17,551 nt of DNA, from the NCBI GenBank assembly GCA_021784615.1, contig JAJYHU010000330.1, forward strand, positions 1 to 17,551. Direction: 5' to 3'. The notes below the pieces were generated by a model that was not told the origin of the DNA, searched no databases, and saw only the letters and a list, made by a program, of their open reading frames with translations. The stretch's first letter is position 1. Each line of letters starts with the position of its first letter. Below, one piece after another: positions 1 to 7,055 of the stretch. The DNA comes from Acidobacteriota bacterium (GTDB lineage Bacteria; Acidobacteriota; Terriglobia; UBA7540). A program made the position numbers and the translations under genes.

Positions 1-655
1 CCGATCTGTCGATTAGGGGAATTCGTTCCGAAAGATTCAGGAGGGCGTCCCGCAGCGGCAAGCCGAAGTTCTGTTCTTCGAAGGTGGTCCGGAACTCTCC
101 CGAGACCGGCTCGGGCAGTTCGGTGGTGATCATCTCGAGGCCGGTTGAAAACGAGTGTCCCGCCCGGACTGCGCGTCCGAGCAAGTCGATCGCTTCGGGG
201 AAGAGCTTTTCAAACGCCCGAAGCCTGCGGGTGCGCTTGATGGCGACAACCGAGAAGGGAATGGCAGTTCCTGCAAGCCCCGCCAAAACGCCCAGAATCA
301 TGCTGTCTAGCAACTGTTCCGCCACAAGATACGCGGCAGCGCCCGAAATCAGGCTGAGGAGGATCAGCTTTCCTGGCTTGACCCTCATTCCGGCTTGGCC
401 GATATAGTTTTGCAGCCGCGTTGACCAACGCCACTTTAACAGCAGGCGGTTGACGGCTGGAATTTCGCTCATCAACTCGTCACGGACGAGTTGGAGTTCG
501 ATGGAATTGCTTCCCCGCCGAGTGCTCCGATCAATGGCCTCCAGACGGCGGGCGACGGTCTTCTCGGGCGAAGGGCTCCCAAATACAAAAAAGACAAGTC
601 CGCCCGCAACCACCAGAATGACCAAAAACGTCAGTGCGGCGAGGATGAGTGCCAC
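1..655 (-). CDS. tadB: TadB, Tad pilus inner-membrane platform protein (partial, C-terminus off the left edge)
   Basis: Inner-membrane platform protein of the Tad pilus, of the GspF/PilC class, on which the TadA ATPase acts to extrude Flp pilin. I see 218 codons from a GTG start at 655. An AGGAGG ribosome site at 663-668 lies 7 bases upstream and overlaps the tadA stop codon, so the two genes are tightly coupled. The N-terminus is hydrophobic (roughly residues 2-26). A cytoplasmic stretch follows, then two close hydrophobic segments around residues 95-130. The start of the type II secretion F domain follows from about residue 145, with the motif LFPEAIDLLGRAVRAGHSF and a downstream FGLPLRDAL, both typical of TadB. 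The frame is open to the window edge; TadB is usually about 300 aa, so about a quarter is missing. TadC, its usual partner, is expected just beyond. Identification is firm; an ATG-started ORF search misses it because of the GTG start. Confidence 0.9.
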   Translation of the reverse strand, partial: MALILAALTFLVILVVAGGLVFFVFGSPSPEKTVARRLEAIDRSTRRGSNSIELQLVRDELMSEIPAVNRLLLKWRWSTRLQNYIGQAGMRVKPGKLILLSLISGAAAYLVAEQLLDSMILGVLAGLAGTAIPFSVVAIKRTRRLRAFEKLFPEAIDLLGRAVRAGHSFSTGLEMITTELPEPVSGEFRTTFEEQNFGLPLRDALLNLSERIPLIDRS

Positions 656-666
656 TTTAAAACCTC

Positions 667-1962
667 CTAATAAACGGCTTCTGTCTGTTCGAACATTGCT
701 GCGGGCAATTGAATTCCCGAAGTAACCAGGCGCTCGGCGAATTTCGGACGGATGCCGGTCGGGATAAACCTCCCTAGAACCTCGCCGTTCTCCCCAATCC
801 CCATCTTCTTGTACACAAAGATGTCCTGCATGGTGACAATGTCGCCTTCCATGCCGGTTACTTCCGAGAGGTTGGTGACGCGGCGTCTTCCATCGCTAAG
901 TCGGGTTACCTGAACGACTACATCGAGGGCGGAAGCAATCTGCCTTCGAATGGCGGACTCGGGAATGTTGAGGTTGGCCATCGCAACCATGGTTTCCAGG
1001 CGGGCAAGAGCATCGCGGGGAGTATTGGCGTGGATGGTCGTCAAGGATCCGTCATGGCCCGTGTTCATGGCCTGCAACATATCGAGGGCTTCTTCGCCAC
1101 GAACCTCGCCCACGATGATGCGGTCGGGGCGCATACGGAGGCAGTTGATAACCAGTTGCCTCTGGCGGATAGCGCCTTTGCCTTCCACGTTGGGGGGGCG
1201 CGTTTCAAGCCGCACAACGTGTTCCTGGTGCAACTGCAATTCGGCGGCGTCTTCCACGGTAACGATCCGCTCCCGATTGGAGATAAACGAGGAAAGCACG
1301 TTGAGCAATGTGGTTTTGCCGGCACCGGTTCCTCCGGAGACCAGAATGTTCAAGCGCGAGTAGACGCACCCTCGGAGCAGGTCGATCATCTTTGTGGTTA
1401 TTGAGTCGTTTTCAACAAGGTCGTTAGCGGTGAGAGGATCGCGCCCAAATCGCCGAATGGAGAGGCAAGGGCCGTCAATAGCCAGCGGCGGGATGATCGC
1501 GTTAACACGGGAACCGTCCGCCAGGCGGGCGTCCACCATGGGCGAAGACTCGTCAATCCGGCGTCCCACCGCGGAAACGATCCGGTCGATGATCGACATC
1601 AGGTGCTGGTCGTTTCGGAAGGAGGCGGAGGTCCGCTCGAGCAAGCCGTTTCTTTCAATGTAAACGCTCTTGTAAGTGTTGACCAGGATATCGGAGATTG
1701 TATGGTCCTTCATCAGCGGTTCGAGGGGGCCAAGTCCGAAGACCTCATCAAGGACCTCCTGGGCAAGCCGTTCTCTTTCGAGCAAGGTCATCGGGGCGTT
1801 TTCTTGTGCCGCAAGAGTCGCCACCATCTCGCCGACTTCCGTCTTGACGGTTTCCCGATCGAGTTGATTGATTCGTTCAAGATCCAACCGCTGGATCAAC
1901 TTGTGGTGGATCTCGACCTTAATCTTGCTGTAGTCGCTGCGTGTCGGTGATGCAAGGTCCAT
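667..1962 (-). CDS. tadA: TadA/CpaF, secretion ATPase powering Flp pilus assembly
   Basis: Hexameric cytoplasmic ATPase (GspE/VirB11 superfamily, CpaF branch) that powers Flp pilus extension and, in systems studied so far, retraction. It has 431 aa, normal for the family. An N-terminal helical domain runs to about residue 75, and the phrase EVFGLGPLEPL near residue 73 is typical of CpaF. The Walker A motif GGTGAGKTT is at residues 210-218 (K216). The Walker B/Asp-box region RIIVGEVRGEEALDML lies at 281-296, and a His box GSLTTIHANT at 305-314. All catalytic elements look intact. The ATG at 1962 is preceded by an AGAGGT-type ribosome site. The gene starts 8 bases after the cpaE stop and its own stop overlaps the tadB ribosome site, so it sits inside a compact operon. 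Confidence 0.97.
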   Translation of the reverse strand: MDLASPTRSDYSKIKVEIHHKLIQRLDLERINQLDRETVKTEVGEMVATLAAQENAPMTLLERERLAQEVLDEVFGLGPLEPLMKDHTISDILVNTYKSVYIERNGLLERTSASFRNDQHLMSIIDRIVSAVGRRIDESSPMVDARLADGSRVNAIIPPLAIDGPCLSIRRFGRDPLTANDLVENDSITTKMIDLLRGCVYSRLNILVSGGTGAGKTTLLNVLSSFISNRERIVTVEDAAELQLHQEHVVRLETRPPNVEGKGAIRQRQLVINCLRMRPDRIIVGEVRGEEALDMLQAMNTGHDGSLTTIHANTPRDALARLETMVAMANLNIPESAIRRQIASALDVVVQVTRLSDGRRRVTNLSEVTGMEGDIVTMQDIFVYKKMGIGENGEVLGRFIPTGIRPKFAERLVTSGIQLPAAMFEQTEAVY

Positions 1963-1970
1963 AGCGTCGC

Positions 1971-3155
1971 CTACCTCTTGGGAGTGTTAGAAAACAAGCC
2001 AAAGATGGTGTTCCGCTTTTCGGGCCCAGCCAGGGTGATCCCGGCCAGCCTCGAAGCCAGTTGCTGAAAGTTTGATACTAAAGGATTGTTATGATTGCGG
2101 GAAAGCGGGGCGCCCAAATTGATGGCCTCGCTGACCTGCCGGAAATCATTTGGCAAGCGGGCAAAGATCGGTTGTTGCGTCTTTTTTTCGAACGCCTTGA
2201 GAGCTTCTTCATCCGTGCGATGCCAGCGGTTGATGATGATGCGGCAGTTGGCGGTGTCGACGCCCCAGGAAGCCATTTTGGCCAGGTGGCGCTCAAGCGT
2301 CCACAGCGCCGGCACGTCAGCTTCCGCTACCAGCATGATCATGCGGGCCATCTGCAGGATAGGCTTTAACTCGAATGAATACAGGCAACCCACATCCGTC
2401 AGAACGTAGTCGTTGCAGCTCTGCGCCACGTTTACGACCCGGGCAATCGCCGGCGCGGCAATTCCATACCATTCGTCGGGATCAGAAGCTCCCGCCAGGA
2501 CTTCCAGTCCGCTCTTTTCGTGGTGGGTGAGCAAAGCATTGAAAAAATGGCTGTCCAGGCGCTCCAGGTTTCCAGCCGCGTCACGGATCGAGAAGCGGGC
2601 CCGCAAATCGAGTAGCAGAGAAACGTGGCCGAAAGGCCGAGCGAGGTCGAGCAGGATGACGCGCTTTTCGGTTAGACGGGCTAATTGAGCCCCCAGATTG
2701 ACGGCCACGGTCGTGGTGCCTACGCCCCCCTTTGATCCCATGACCACAACGAGTTTTCGTTCAACGCCCTTCTGCCCCGGAGCCTGTTCTTCGATGAAGC
2801 GCTTGAGCGCCGCTTCCAGCACATTCGGTTCGACCGGGTGCGCAAGGAATTCCCGTACGCCGTTTCGCATCGCCTGCAACAGCAACTCAGGGTCGGGCTG
2901 TTTTAGGGCTGAACAGGCGATCACGCAAACCGTGGGCCGCAAACGGCGCAAATGGGCCGAAAAGTCAAGGCAGGCCTCTGTCCCGCCGGCAAGGTCCATA
3001 AGCACTACGTCGGGAACAGACTCCCCTGGCTGCGGATGCTGCTCGGCTGAGGGCGTCCATTCAGAAACGGACTCAATAAGCCCCGTCTGCTCCACGCAAG
3101 CGCGCAGATAAGAAGTACTCTTGGCGTCTGCGGCGACGACGGCTGCAGTCAGCAT
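1971..3155 (-). CDS. cpaE: TadZ/CpaE, pilus-localising MinD/ParA-like ATPase with receiver-like N-terminus
   Basis: Cytoplasmic protein of the ParA/MinD superfamily that targets the Tad machine to its cell site. It has 394 aa. Residues 1-120 resemble an atypical response-regulator receiver: VVLMDL places Asp54 where a phosphoacceptor would be, and a VREFLAHPV stretch resembles the receiver's final strand and helix. The ATPase domain begins near residue 134. Its P-loop GSKGGVGTTT (140-149) keeps the signature lysine K142 of deviant Walker A motifs but has Thr at the usual GK lysine position, a variation I know from many TadZ/CpaE proteins. The ATG at 3155 has an AAGGA ribosome site about 9 bases upstream. 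A 76-base gap separates it from the secretin gene; the gap shows no clear promoter or terminator. Confidence 0.93.
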   Translation of the reverse strand: MLTAAVVAADAKSTSYLRACVEQTGLIESVSEWTPSAEQHPQPGESVPDVVLMDLAGGTEACLDFSAHLRRLRPTVCVIACSALKQPDPELLLQAMRNGVREFLAHPVEPNVLEAALKRFIEEQAPGQKGVERKLVVVMGSKGGVGTTTVAVNLGAQLARLTEKRVILLDLARPFGHVSLLLDLRARFSIRDAAGNLERLDSHFFNALLTHHEKSGLEVLAGASDPDEWYGIAAPAIARVVNVAQSCNDYVLTDVGCLYSFELKPILQMARMIMLVAEADVPALWTLERHLAKMASWGVDTANCRIIINRWHRTDEEALKAFEKKTQQPIFARLPNDFRQVSEAINLGAPLSRNHNNPLVSNFQQLASRLAGITLAGPEKRNTIFGLFSNTPKR

Positions 3156-3231
3156 GTTTTAGGTCCTTGTTCCCTTTCCAACTTCCCAATTCTCACGCGA
3201 AAGCAATAGGATAAAACTCGTTCCCTCCGCA

Positions 3232-4674
3232 TTATTGTCCCGGAGCGCTTTTCTTTGACGCCTGGGCGGGAGCCATGAAATGCATCGGAAACTGCGGTCC
3301 ACTCGGAACTTCGCCCGGAGGCAGCGGATGAACGATTTGCGGCGTCACAAGCACCAGGAGTTCAGTCTTGCTCTTTTGCAAACTCTCGCTCTGAAAAATC
3401 TTCCCCAATAGAGGAATATCGCCCAAACCAGGAATTTTGCTTAGCTGCTGCGTGACTTGATTGGACATCAGGCCGGCGATAGCAAAGCTCTGGCCATCTC
3501 TCAAATCCATCTCCGATTCCACCCTACGCGTGGAAATGGCTGGAATCGTAAAGCCCTGGATGACCAGGGCGTTTGAGTAGTCGAGCGAACTCACTTCCGG
3601 CTCCACCTTTAGATGAATATATCCATTCTGAGTGATGGTCGGGGTGAAATCAAGACTGATTCCGAATTGGTGGAACTGGATTGTAATGGTGGGGAAACCC
3701 GTGCTGGCAGAGTTAACTACCGGGAATGGGAACTCGCCACCCGAAAGGAAGCTCGCCTTTTTCCCGGACTCCGTGAGCACATTCGGTTCGGCCAGAATCT
3801 GCAACAGGTTCCTTGACTGCAGCGCCTGGATGGTTGCGCCCAGGTTGATGTCCGGGCGGTAGATGAAGATGTTGAGCAAGTTCTGCAGGGAAATGCCTGA
3901 TCCGCTGCCGCCTGTGTCGCCCAAATTGCCAATCGAACCGCTCCTCAGTGATGGAGGGCTGAACTGCTGCGTGGAAATTGAGCCAACGTTTTTAGCCGGC
4001 GGAACACTGATGATGTTCGCTCCCAGGTTCTTGACCGCGGACCGGTCAATCTCCGCAAATCTCACCTTCAGCAAAACCTCTCCGGTGGGCGGTGCAGGCA
4101 CCTCCAACAGGCTGACGACATCTTGCTTCCGGGGAACCATGGATTGAGCCAGCTCAAGAATCTTATCGGCCACCTCAGGGGAGGATACATGCCCGGACAG
4201 CGTTACGAGATTCTTGCTGACTTGGACTTTGACGGGAACGTTGGGAAAAGTGCTCCGAATGTCGTTGCTTAATTCCAATACATCCAGATCCACATACACG
4301 TCGAAGGTCTGCATCTGGCCGGACTGGCCCCAGATTACCAGCGACGTGGCCCCCGCCCGCTTGCCGTTCAGAAGGATCTCCGTGGGTGTTACCACGATAG
4401 CGTCACAGATGTCTGGATTGGCAAGCGAAATGCGCCTGATCTGGACCGGGGAGGTGATGACGAGCGAGCGGTTCACAATCAAGTGCAAGGCTTCCGGCCC
4501 CGCCGCTTGTTCGGAGGGTACGGTAACGGATTGGGATTGCTGCGCCGCCGTCTGCGCCTTGACCTGGGGAGTGGGCGTGGCACCGAAAGCTGCGCTCCCG
4601 AGACACCACGCGCTGAGAACCGCCACCGCGATAGAAGTCTTGATACTTCCGCTTCTCATGTTTTTTCTATTCAT
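3232..4674 (-). CDS. cpaC: RcpA/CpaC, Tad pilus outer-membrane secretin
   Basis: Secretin that forms the outer-membrane channel for the Flp pilus. It is 480 aa from ATG 4674. The same frame could start 5 codons earlier at TTG 4689, but GGCGGAG lies just before the ATG and nothing precedes the TTG. A signal peptide with a basic N-region and hydrophobic core ends near AAFGA (about residue 32). Then comes the pilus-secretin N-terminal domain (about 60-130, ISLANPDICDAIVV), a BON-like domain (about 135-190, NLVTLSGHVSSPEVADKI) and the secretin domain from about 200. The secretin hallmarks VLLKVRFAEIDR, LAEPNVLTESGKKASFLSGG and VTPQIVHPL are all visible. A Gly/Ser-rich loop (about 250-262) interrupts the secretin domain. 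The start lies 22 bases after the cpaB stop. I see no lipobox, so pilotin-independent insertion is possible. Confidence 0.95.
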   Translation of the reverse strand: MNRKNMRSGSIKTSIAVAVLSAWCLGSAAFGATPTPQVKAQTAAQQSQSVTVPSEQAAGPEALHLIVNRSLVITSPVQIRRISLANPDICDAIVVTPTEILLNGKRAGATSLVIWGQSGQMQTFDVYVDLDVLELSNDIRSTFPNVPVKVQVSKNLVTLSGHVSSPEVADKILELAQSMVPRKQDVVSLLEVPAPPTGEVLLKVRFAEIDRSAVKNLGANIISVPPAKNVGSISTQQFSPPSLRSGSIGNLGDTGGSGSGISLQNLLNIFIYRPDINLGATIQALQSRNLLQILAEPNVLTESGKKASFLSGGEFPFPVVNSASTGFPTITIQFHQFGISLDFTPTITQNGYIHLKVEPEVSSLDYSNALVIQGFTIPAISTRRVESEMDLRDGQSFAIAGLMSNQVTQQLSKIPGLGDIPLLGKIFQSESLQKSKTELLVLVTPQIVHPLPPGEVPSGPQFPMHFMAPAQASKKSAPGQ

Positions 4675-4695
4675 TGACTCCGCCTGCAACGCAGC

Positions 4696-5550
4696 TTATT
4701 GCGTTGGGAAAGATTGATCTGTCTTTTTGTTGCCTCGAATGACTTCAACCACATATGGAGCAGGGCCTTCCGGCTTCTTGGGCCTCTCCCTGCGCCGGAC
4801 AATCCTTGTAGGGCCGCCGCCACCGCCGTAATGCGGAGCTGTCGATCCTCCCAGTAGAAGCGGGGTTTTGAAGACCGGGGGCGGTTTAACAATTTTGGTA
4901 TCGATGGTGTTGCGCAAGGCTAAGTGAATTCTGCCCTCAGTGCTTGCCATGGTGAGCTTGTCCGATTGCTCCGGAGTGAGCAGCAGGGTTACAACCGAAA
5001 CTGTTCTCGGCTTGCCTTGCTTGTCCTGTTCGACGGCCTGACCCGCGGCCAGCACGCGGACGTCTTCAATAATGGTGCGGGTAACGCTGTCGCCTCCGCC
5101 CGATGGCTGCCCTGTAACCATAACGTCCACCATCGTTCCAGGCATCGCAAACCCTGAAACACCCACCACGTCGTCGACTCTTACGGAGACTGCGCGCATT
5201 CCTTCAGGGATAGCGGCAGGCAATCCCGCACCCGCCTCTTTGGGGGCCAGCTTTTGTTCCAGAATAGGCTCATTTTTTGCGACGGGAGTGATCAAGGCTC
5301 GGCCCACGCAGTCCTGGATGCGGCTGAAGGATCCTGCCATCGGCTCACCCTGGGGCCAGGCTACCAAGGCGAGATCCTGCGGTGTCAAGGGCGTTCCCAG
5401 CTCCAGGGGGCGCGCCGCGACAACGATATTGCTTACCGCTATCGGTTTCACTTTGGAGGCCCGCTCGAGTTCCCTGTAAACATAGCGGCTTGCGATGAGA
5501 CCAATAACCAGCGCAACGGCCACTCCGATTAGAACTCTGTTTCTATTCAT
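4696..5550 (-). CDS. cpaB: RcpC/CpaB, Tad pilus periplasmic assembly protein (SAF domain)
   Basis: Periplasmic, inner-membrane-anchored partner of the secretin in Tad systems. It has 284 aa, in the normal range. One N-terminal membrane segment (about residues 6-22, VLIGVAVALVIGLIAS) is followed by a coiled, charged stretch. A SAF domain follows at about 40-105, with VVAARPLELGTPLTPQDL characteristic of CpaB. The RcpC domain covers about 110-220 (IPEGMRAVSVRVDDVVGVSG and GTMVDVMVTG). The tail from about 230 has a five-glycine run and is rich in Arg, Lys and Pro. ATG 5550 has a GGCAGGG-type ribosome site. The gene starts 18 bases after the tadV stop and ends 21 bases before the secretin start, so the three are one operon. 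Confidence 0.93.
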   Translation of the reverse strand: MNRNRVLIGVAVALVIGLIASRYVYRELERASKVKPIAVSNIVVAARPLELGTPLTPQDLALVAWPQGEPMAGSFSRIQDCVGRALITPVAKNEPILEQKLAPKEAGAGLPAAIPEGMRAVSVRVDDVVGVSGFAMPGTMVDVMVTGQPSGGGDSVTRTIIEDVRVLAAGQAVEQDKQGKPRTVSVVTLLLTPEQSDKLTMASTEGRIHLALRNTIDTKIVKPPPVFKTPLLLGGSTAPHYGGGGGPTRIVRRRERPKKPEGPAPYVVEVIRGNKKTDQSFPTQ

Positions 5551-5568
5551 TTTTCCCTGCCTTAGTTC

Positions 5569-6135
5569 TTAAAAAGTCTTGAAAGTTGACTTTGTGAAAA
5601 CCAAAATAACCACCGCCAGCGCAGTCGCCACCCCGAATGGCAGCCGCAATGCGGTGGGGTTGTCCAGGGTCACAATGCCCTCGCGGACACCCATCCCGAA
5701 AGTTGCAAAAGCATGCAGCAGAACGCGAAGATTGCTTAGCGTTTGCTTGGTGCGACGTTTGCGAACCATTTCTACGAGAGCCATCAGCCCCACAATGAAA
5801 ATGCTTACCAGAAGCACCTGAAGAAGCCGCTGCGGGCCCAGGCATGCGCCCAGCGCTCCCATTAGCTTCCAGTCGCCCGCCCCCATGCCACGCAGCAGGA
5901 CGGGCACGAAGAGCAGACCCAATGCCAAGCCCGCACCTTCAAGCCCGGACTTGAAGCCACCCCATCTCCCCAAAGCCGTATTCACGCCAAGCCCGAGAAC
6001 AAAGCCGGATACGGTCAGCCAATTGGGAATGCGCCGCGACCGCCAGTCCAGCCATCCCGCTAAAAGCGCGAGAAGCACCGCAAGACCCCATACGACAATT
6101 CGACTCCATGCTGGGTCATGCATTCCGGGAAGCAT
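5569..6135 (-). CDS. tadV: TadV/CpaA, type IVb prepilin peptidase
   Basis: Integral-membrane aspartic protease (A24 family) that cleaves the Flp prepilin and TadE-type pseudopilins after glycine. It has 188 aa from ATG 6135; a GTG one codon earlier (6138) sits only 2 bases from the GGGGAG ribosome site, so ATG is preferred. Both catalytic aspartates are visible. The first is in GWLDWRSRRIPN (about residue 30), after the first membrane segment. The second is in the GxGD motif GAGDWK (about residue 88). There are five or six hydrophobic segments. It is the short CpaA type without the N-terminal methyltransferase domain of PilD. It is the first gene of the assembly operon. It is separated from flp by 297 bases with hairpins and a possible promoter, so pilin and machine expression can differ. 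Confidence 0.94.
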   Translation of the reverse strand: MLPGMHDPAWSRIVVWGLAVLLALLAGWLDWRSRRIPNWLTVSGFVLGLGVNTALGRWGGFKSGLEGAGLALGLLFVPVLLRGMGAGDWKLMGALGACLGPQRLLQVLLVSIFIVGLMALVEMVRKRRTKQTLSNLRVLLHAFATFGMGVREGIVTLDNPTALRLPFGVATALAVVILVFTKSTFKTF

Positions 6136-6140
6136 CACCG

Positions 6141-6165
6141 CTCCCCTGACTGCAGAAAGGCAGGG
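6141..6165 (-). promoter_or_regulatory. Possible hairpin masking the tadV ribosome site
   Basis: On the minus strand CCCTG (6161-6165) can pair with CAGGG (6144-6148) across a 12-base loop. The second arm overlaps the GGGGAG ribosome site (6141-6146) of tadV. Pairing is only 5 bp but GC-rich. It would partly hide the ribosome site and could limit peptidase translation relative to pilin. This is visible in the sequence; the function is inference. Confidence 0.25.
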
Positions 6166-6168
6166 TAT

Positions 6169-6197
6169 ACTTTATCAATTATTGAGGATATAGTGAA
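6169..6197 (-). promoter_or_regulatory. Weak sigma70-like promoter candidate for tadV-cpaB-cpaC-cpaE-tadA-tadB
   Basis: On the minus strand TTCACT (6197-6192, 4 of 6 to consensus) is followed by a 17-base spacer and TAAAGT (6174-6169, 4 of 6), with an extended TG two bases before the -10. Predicted start is near 6162, about 27 bases before ATG 6135. It lies just downstream of the T-rich stretch after hairpin 6216-6274, where an internal promoter would make sense. The match is weak and the area is AT-rich, so chance is possible. Confidence 0.3.
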
Positions 6198-6199
6198 CC

Positions 6200-6274
6200 A
6201 CTTTAACAAACAACCCCCCTCAAGCCGCATTTGGGTAAGAGTCCCTCCCTCTTATCCCGTGCGGCGATTAGGGG
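6200..6274 (-). terminator. Terminator/attenuator-like hairpin between flp and tadV
   Basis: A long imperfect hairpin forms on the minus strand. Pairings by plus coordinate are 6216-6220 with 6270-6274, 6224-6229 (GCCGCA) with 6260-6265 (TGCGGC), 6233-6235 with 6256-6258, and 6236-6241 (TAAGAG) with 6249-6254 (CTCTTA), closed by a 7-base loop. Directly after it, in the direction of transcription, comes TTGTTTGTT. The structure plus T-rich stretch fits a leaky intrinsic terminator that would let abundant flp mRNA end while some polymerase continues into the assembly genes. The T-run is interrupted, so it may only attenuate or protect the flp 3' end. Confidence 0.5.
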
Positions 6275-6281
6275 CAGAGAA

Positions 6282-6335
6282 GGGAAGTGGGCTCGACGCT
6301 TGTTTCGGTCAATGCCCTTGTGAGCGTCACTTCCC
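6282..6335 (-). other. Second intergenic hairpin between flp and tadV
   Basis: GGGAAGT (6282-6288) pairs perfectly with ACTTCCC (6329-6335), and GACGCT (6295-6300) pairs perfectly with AGCGTC (6323-6328), leaving a 6-base bulge (6289-6294) and a 22-base loop. Neither strand has a T-run after it, so it is not a classical terminator. It sits directly beside the hairpin at 6216-6274. In the flp transcript it would act as a 3' structural element, perhaps protecting against decay. Confidence 0.45.
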
Positions 6336-6358
6336 ATGCTCAGACGCGGTGTAACTTC

Positions 6359-6397
6359 GGCCGGCTTATGGGAAAACCAGAACTCCCGCCACCGGCC
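6359..6397 (-). other. Third intergenic hairpin, just after the flp stop
   Basis: GGCCGG (6359-6364) pairs with CCGGCC (6392-6397), with an inner GGGA/TCCC pairing (6370-6373 with 6384-6387). It begins 36 bases after the flp stop in the direction of transcription. No T-run follows. It is the weakest of the three hairpins between flp and tadV. A role in pilin mRNA stability is a guess. Confidence 0.3.
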
Positions 6398-6432
6398 ATT
6401 AAGTTCTCTGCCTCGGTGAAACTGCGCTTTGG

Positions 6433-6615
6433 TTAGCTGGTGGACGTGGCGGTGGTCAAATTAGCCGCCGCATTTGAAAACGCGTCGCTGATGCCAGATC
6501 CCAGTGCTCCCATGGCTGCAACTGCGACCAACGAAATCAGGACCAAAAGCAACGCGTATTCGGTAAGGTCCTGGCCTTCTTCCTCTTGCCATAGCCTCTT
6601 CAGAAGCTCCTTCAT
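6433..6615 (-). CDS. flp: Flp, type IVb major prepilin
   Basis: Structural subunit of the Flp/Tad pilus. It is 60 aa, typical of Flp prepilins. The 14-residue charged leader KELLKRLWQEEEG ends at the peptidase site G14|QDLTEY. Mature residues +5 Glu and +6 Tyr are the hallmark of Flp pilins. The hydrophobic helix ALLLVLISLVAVAAMGALG follows, then a short Asn/Thr/Ser tail that could be surface-exposed and could carry sugars. The predicted mature pilin is 46 aa. ATG 6615 has a strong GGGAGGA ribosome site about 8 bases upstream. It has its own upstream control region (sigma54-like and IHF-like elements) and a hairpin-rich downstream region. This fits a monocistronic, highly expressed pilin gene between the minor-pilin unit and the assembly operon. 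Confidence 0.96.
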   Translation of the reverse strand: MKELLKRLWQEEEGQDLTEYALLLVLISLVAVAAMGALGSGISDAFSNAAANLTTATSTS

Positions 6616-6683
6616 CAGTGTGTTCCTCCCGTGTTAGAAGTTGATCCGGTGTGCAATGCTGCCCTGCACCCGCTGCCTTTTAG

Positions 6684-6699
6684 TGCACTTCCCATACCA
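6684..6699 (-). promoter_or_regulatory. Sigma54-like -24/-12 promoter element upstream of flp
   Basis: On the minus strand TGGTATGGGAAGTGCA aligns with the sigma54 consensus TGGCAC-N5-TTGCA. The essential GG and GC are exactly 10 bases apart, and the mismatches are the C's at the fourth and sixth positions and the first T of TTGC. Predicted start is near 6672, giving a leader of about 57 bases before flp. Sigma54 control of pilin genes is known for type IVa pilA in Pseudomonas and Geobacter; here it is a motif-based inference. Confidence 0.4.
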
Positions 6700-6746
6700 A
6701 TGCGACAGCTTTTCGAAGTTTTTCATAAATAAAATAAGATGTTATT

Positions 6747-6759
6747 AATCAATGATTTA
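6747..6759 (+). promoter_or_regulatory. IHF-consensus site upstream of the flp promoter
   Basis: AATCAATGATTTA matches WATCAA-N4-TTR at every defined position. It lies about 75-87 bases before the predicted flp start, the usual place for a DNA-bending site between an enhancer and a sigma54 promoter. The surrounding 6720-6770 is very AT-rich, which raises the odds of a chance match. The stretch 6616-6812 holds no other gene that I can see. Confidence 0.35.
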
Positions 6760-6812
6760 AAAAGATAAAAGACTTCTGCTTTCCACAGCTTTCGGCATCT
6801 CATTCCCTGACG

Positions 6813-7055
6813 TTACCATTTGTTGACGGATTGCCAAGCTCCTGGGACCTTTATGGTGACTTTTCGAGGGCTTTCCGCCTTTGAAAGTGATTTTTCAAGG
6901 CCCCTGGACTTGAGGAGTCTCTTCCAAATCGAATCATAACGAGCAGAGTTCTTTAGGGCAACGGATGCCAACGCATAGGCATAATCGGTGTAAACCTGTG
7001 CCAACTTTACGAATTCTTTCTTCCGGGAAGGCATTGCGGACACGGGCTGCTTCAT
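6813..7055 (-). CDS. Small basic protein, unknown function, coupled to the fourth array gene
   Basis: An 80-aa ORF that I do not recognise. Its ATG (7055) overlaps the TGA of the preceding membrane-protein gene as ATGA, the classic sign of translational coupling and the main reason to believe it is real. The frame is open further upstream (to 7214), but that part lies inside the confident upstream CDS and I leave it out. The protein is rich in Lys, Arg and Ser, with a helical-looking middle (KLAQVYTDYAYALASVALKN) and a basic C-terminal third (SRGLEKSLSKAESPRKVTIK). It has no signal peptide, membrane segment or cysteine. It is the last gene before the flp control region. It could be a regulator or adaptor for the array proteins, or a decayed remnant; I cannot tell which. 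Confidence 0.55.
   Translation of the reverse strand: MKQPVSAMPSRKKEFVKLAQVYTDYAYALASVALKNSARYDSIWKRLLKSRGLEKSLSKAESPRKVTIKVPGAWQSVNKW

Noticed and set aside
210..434. Minus-strand ORF of 74 codons at the left end
   Set aside because: It lies in another frame inside tadB, whose GTG-started frame has the secretion F-domain motifs.
6740..6812. Possible terminator after the small ORF, with T-rich stretches TCTTTTATCTTTTT on the minus strand
   Set aside because: The T-rich stretch is present but I found no convincing GC-rich stem before it.
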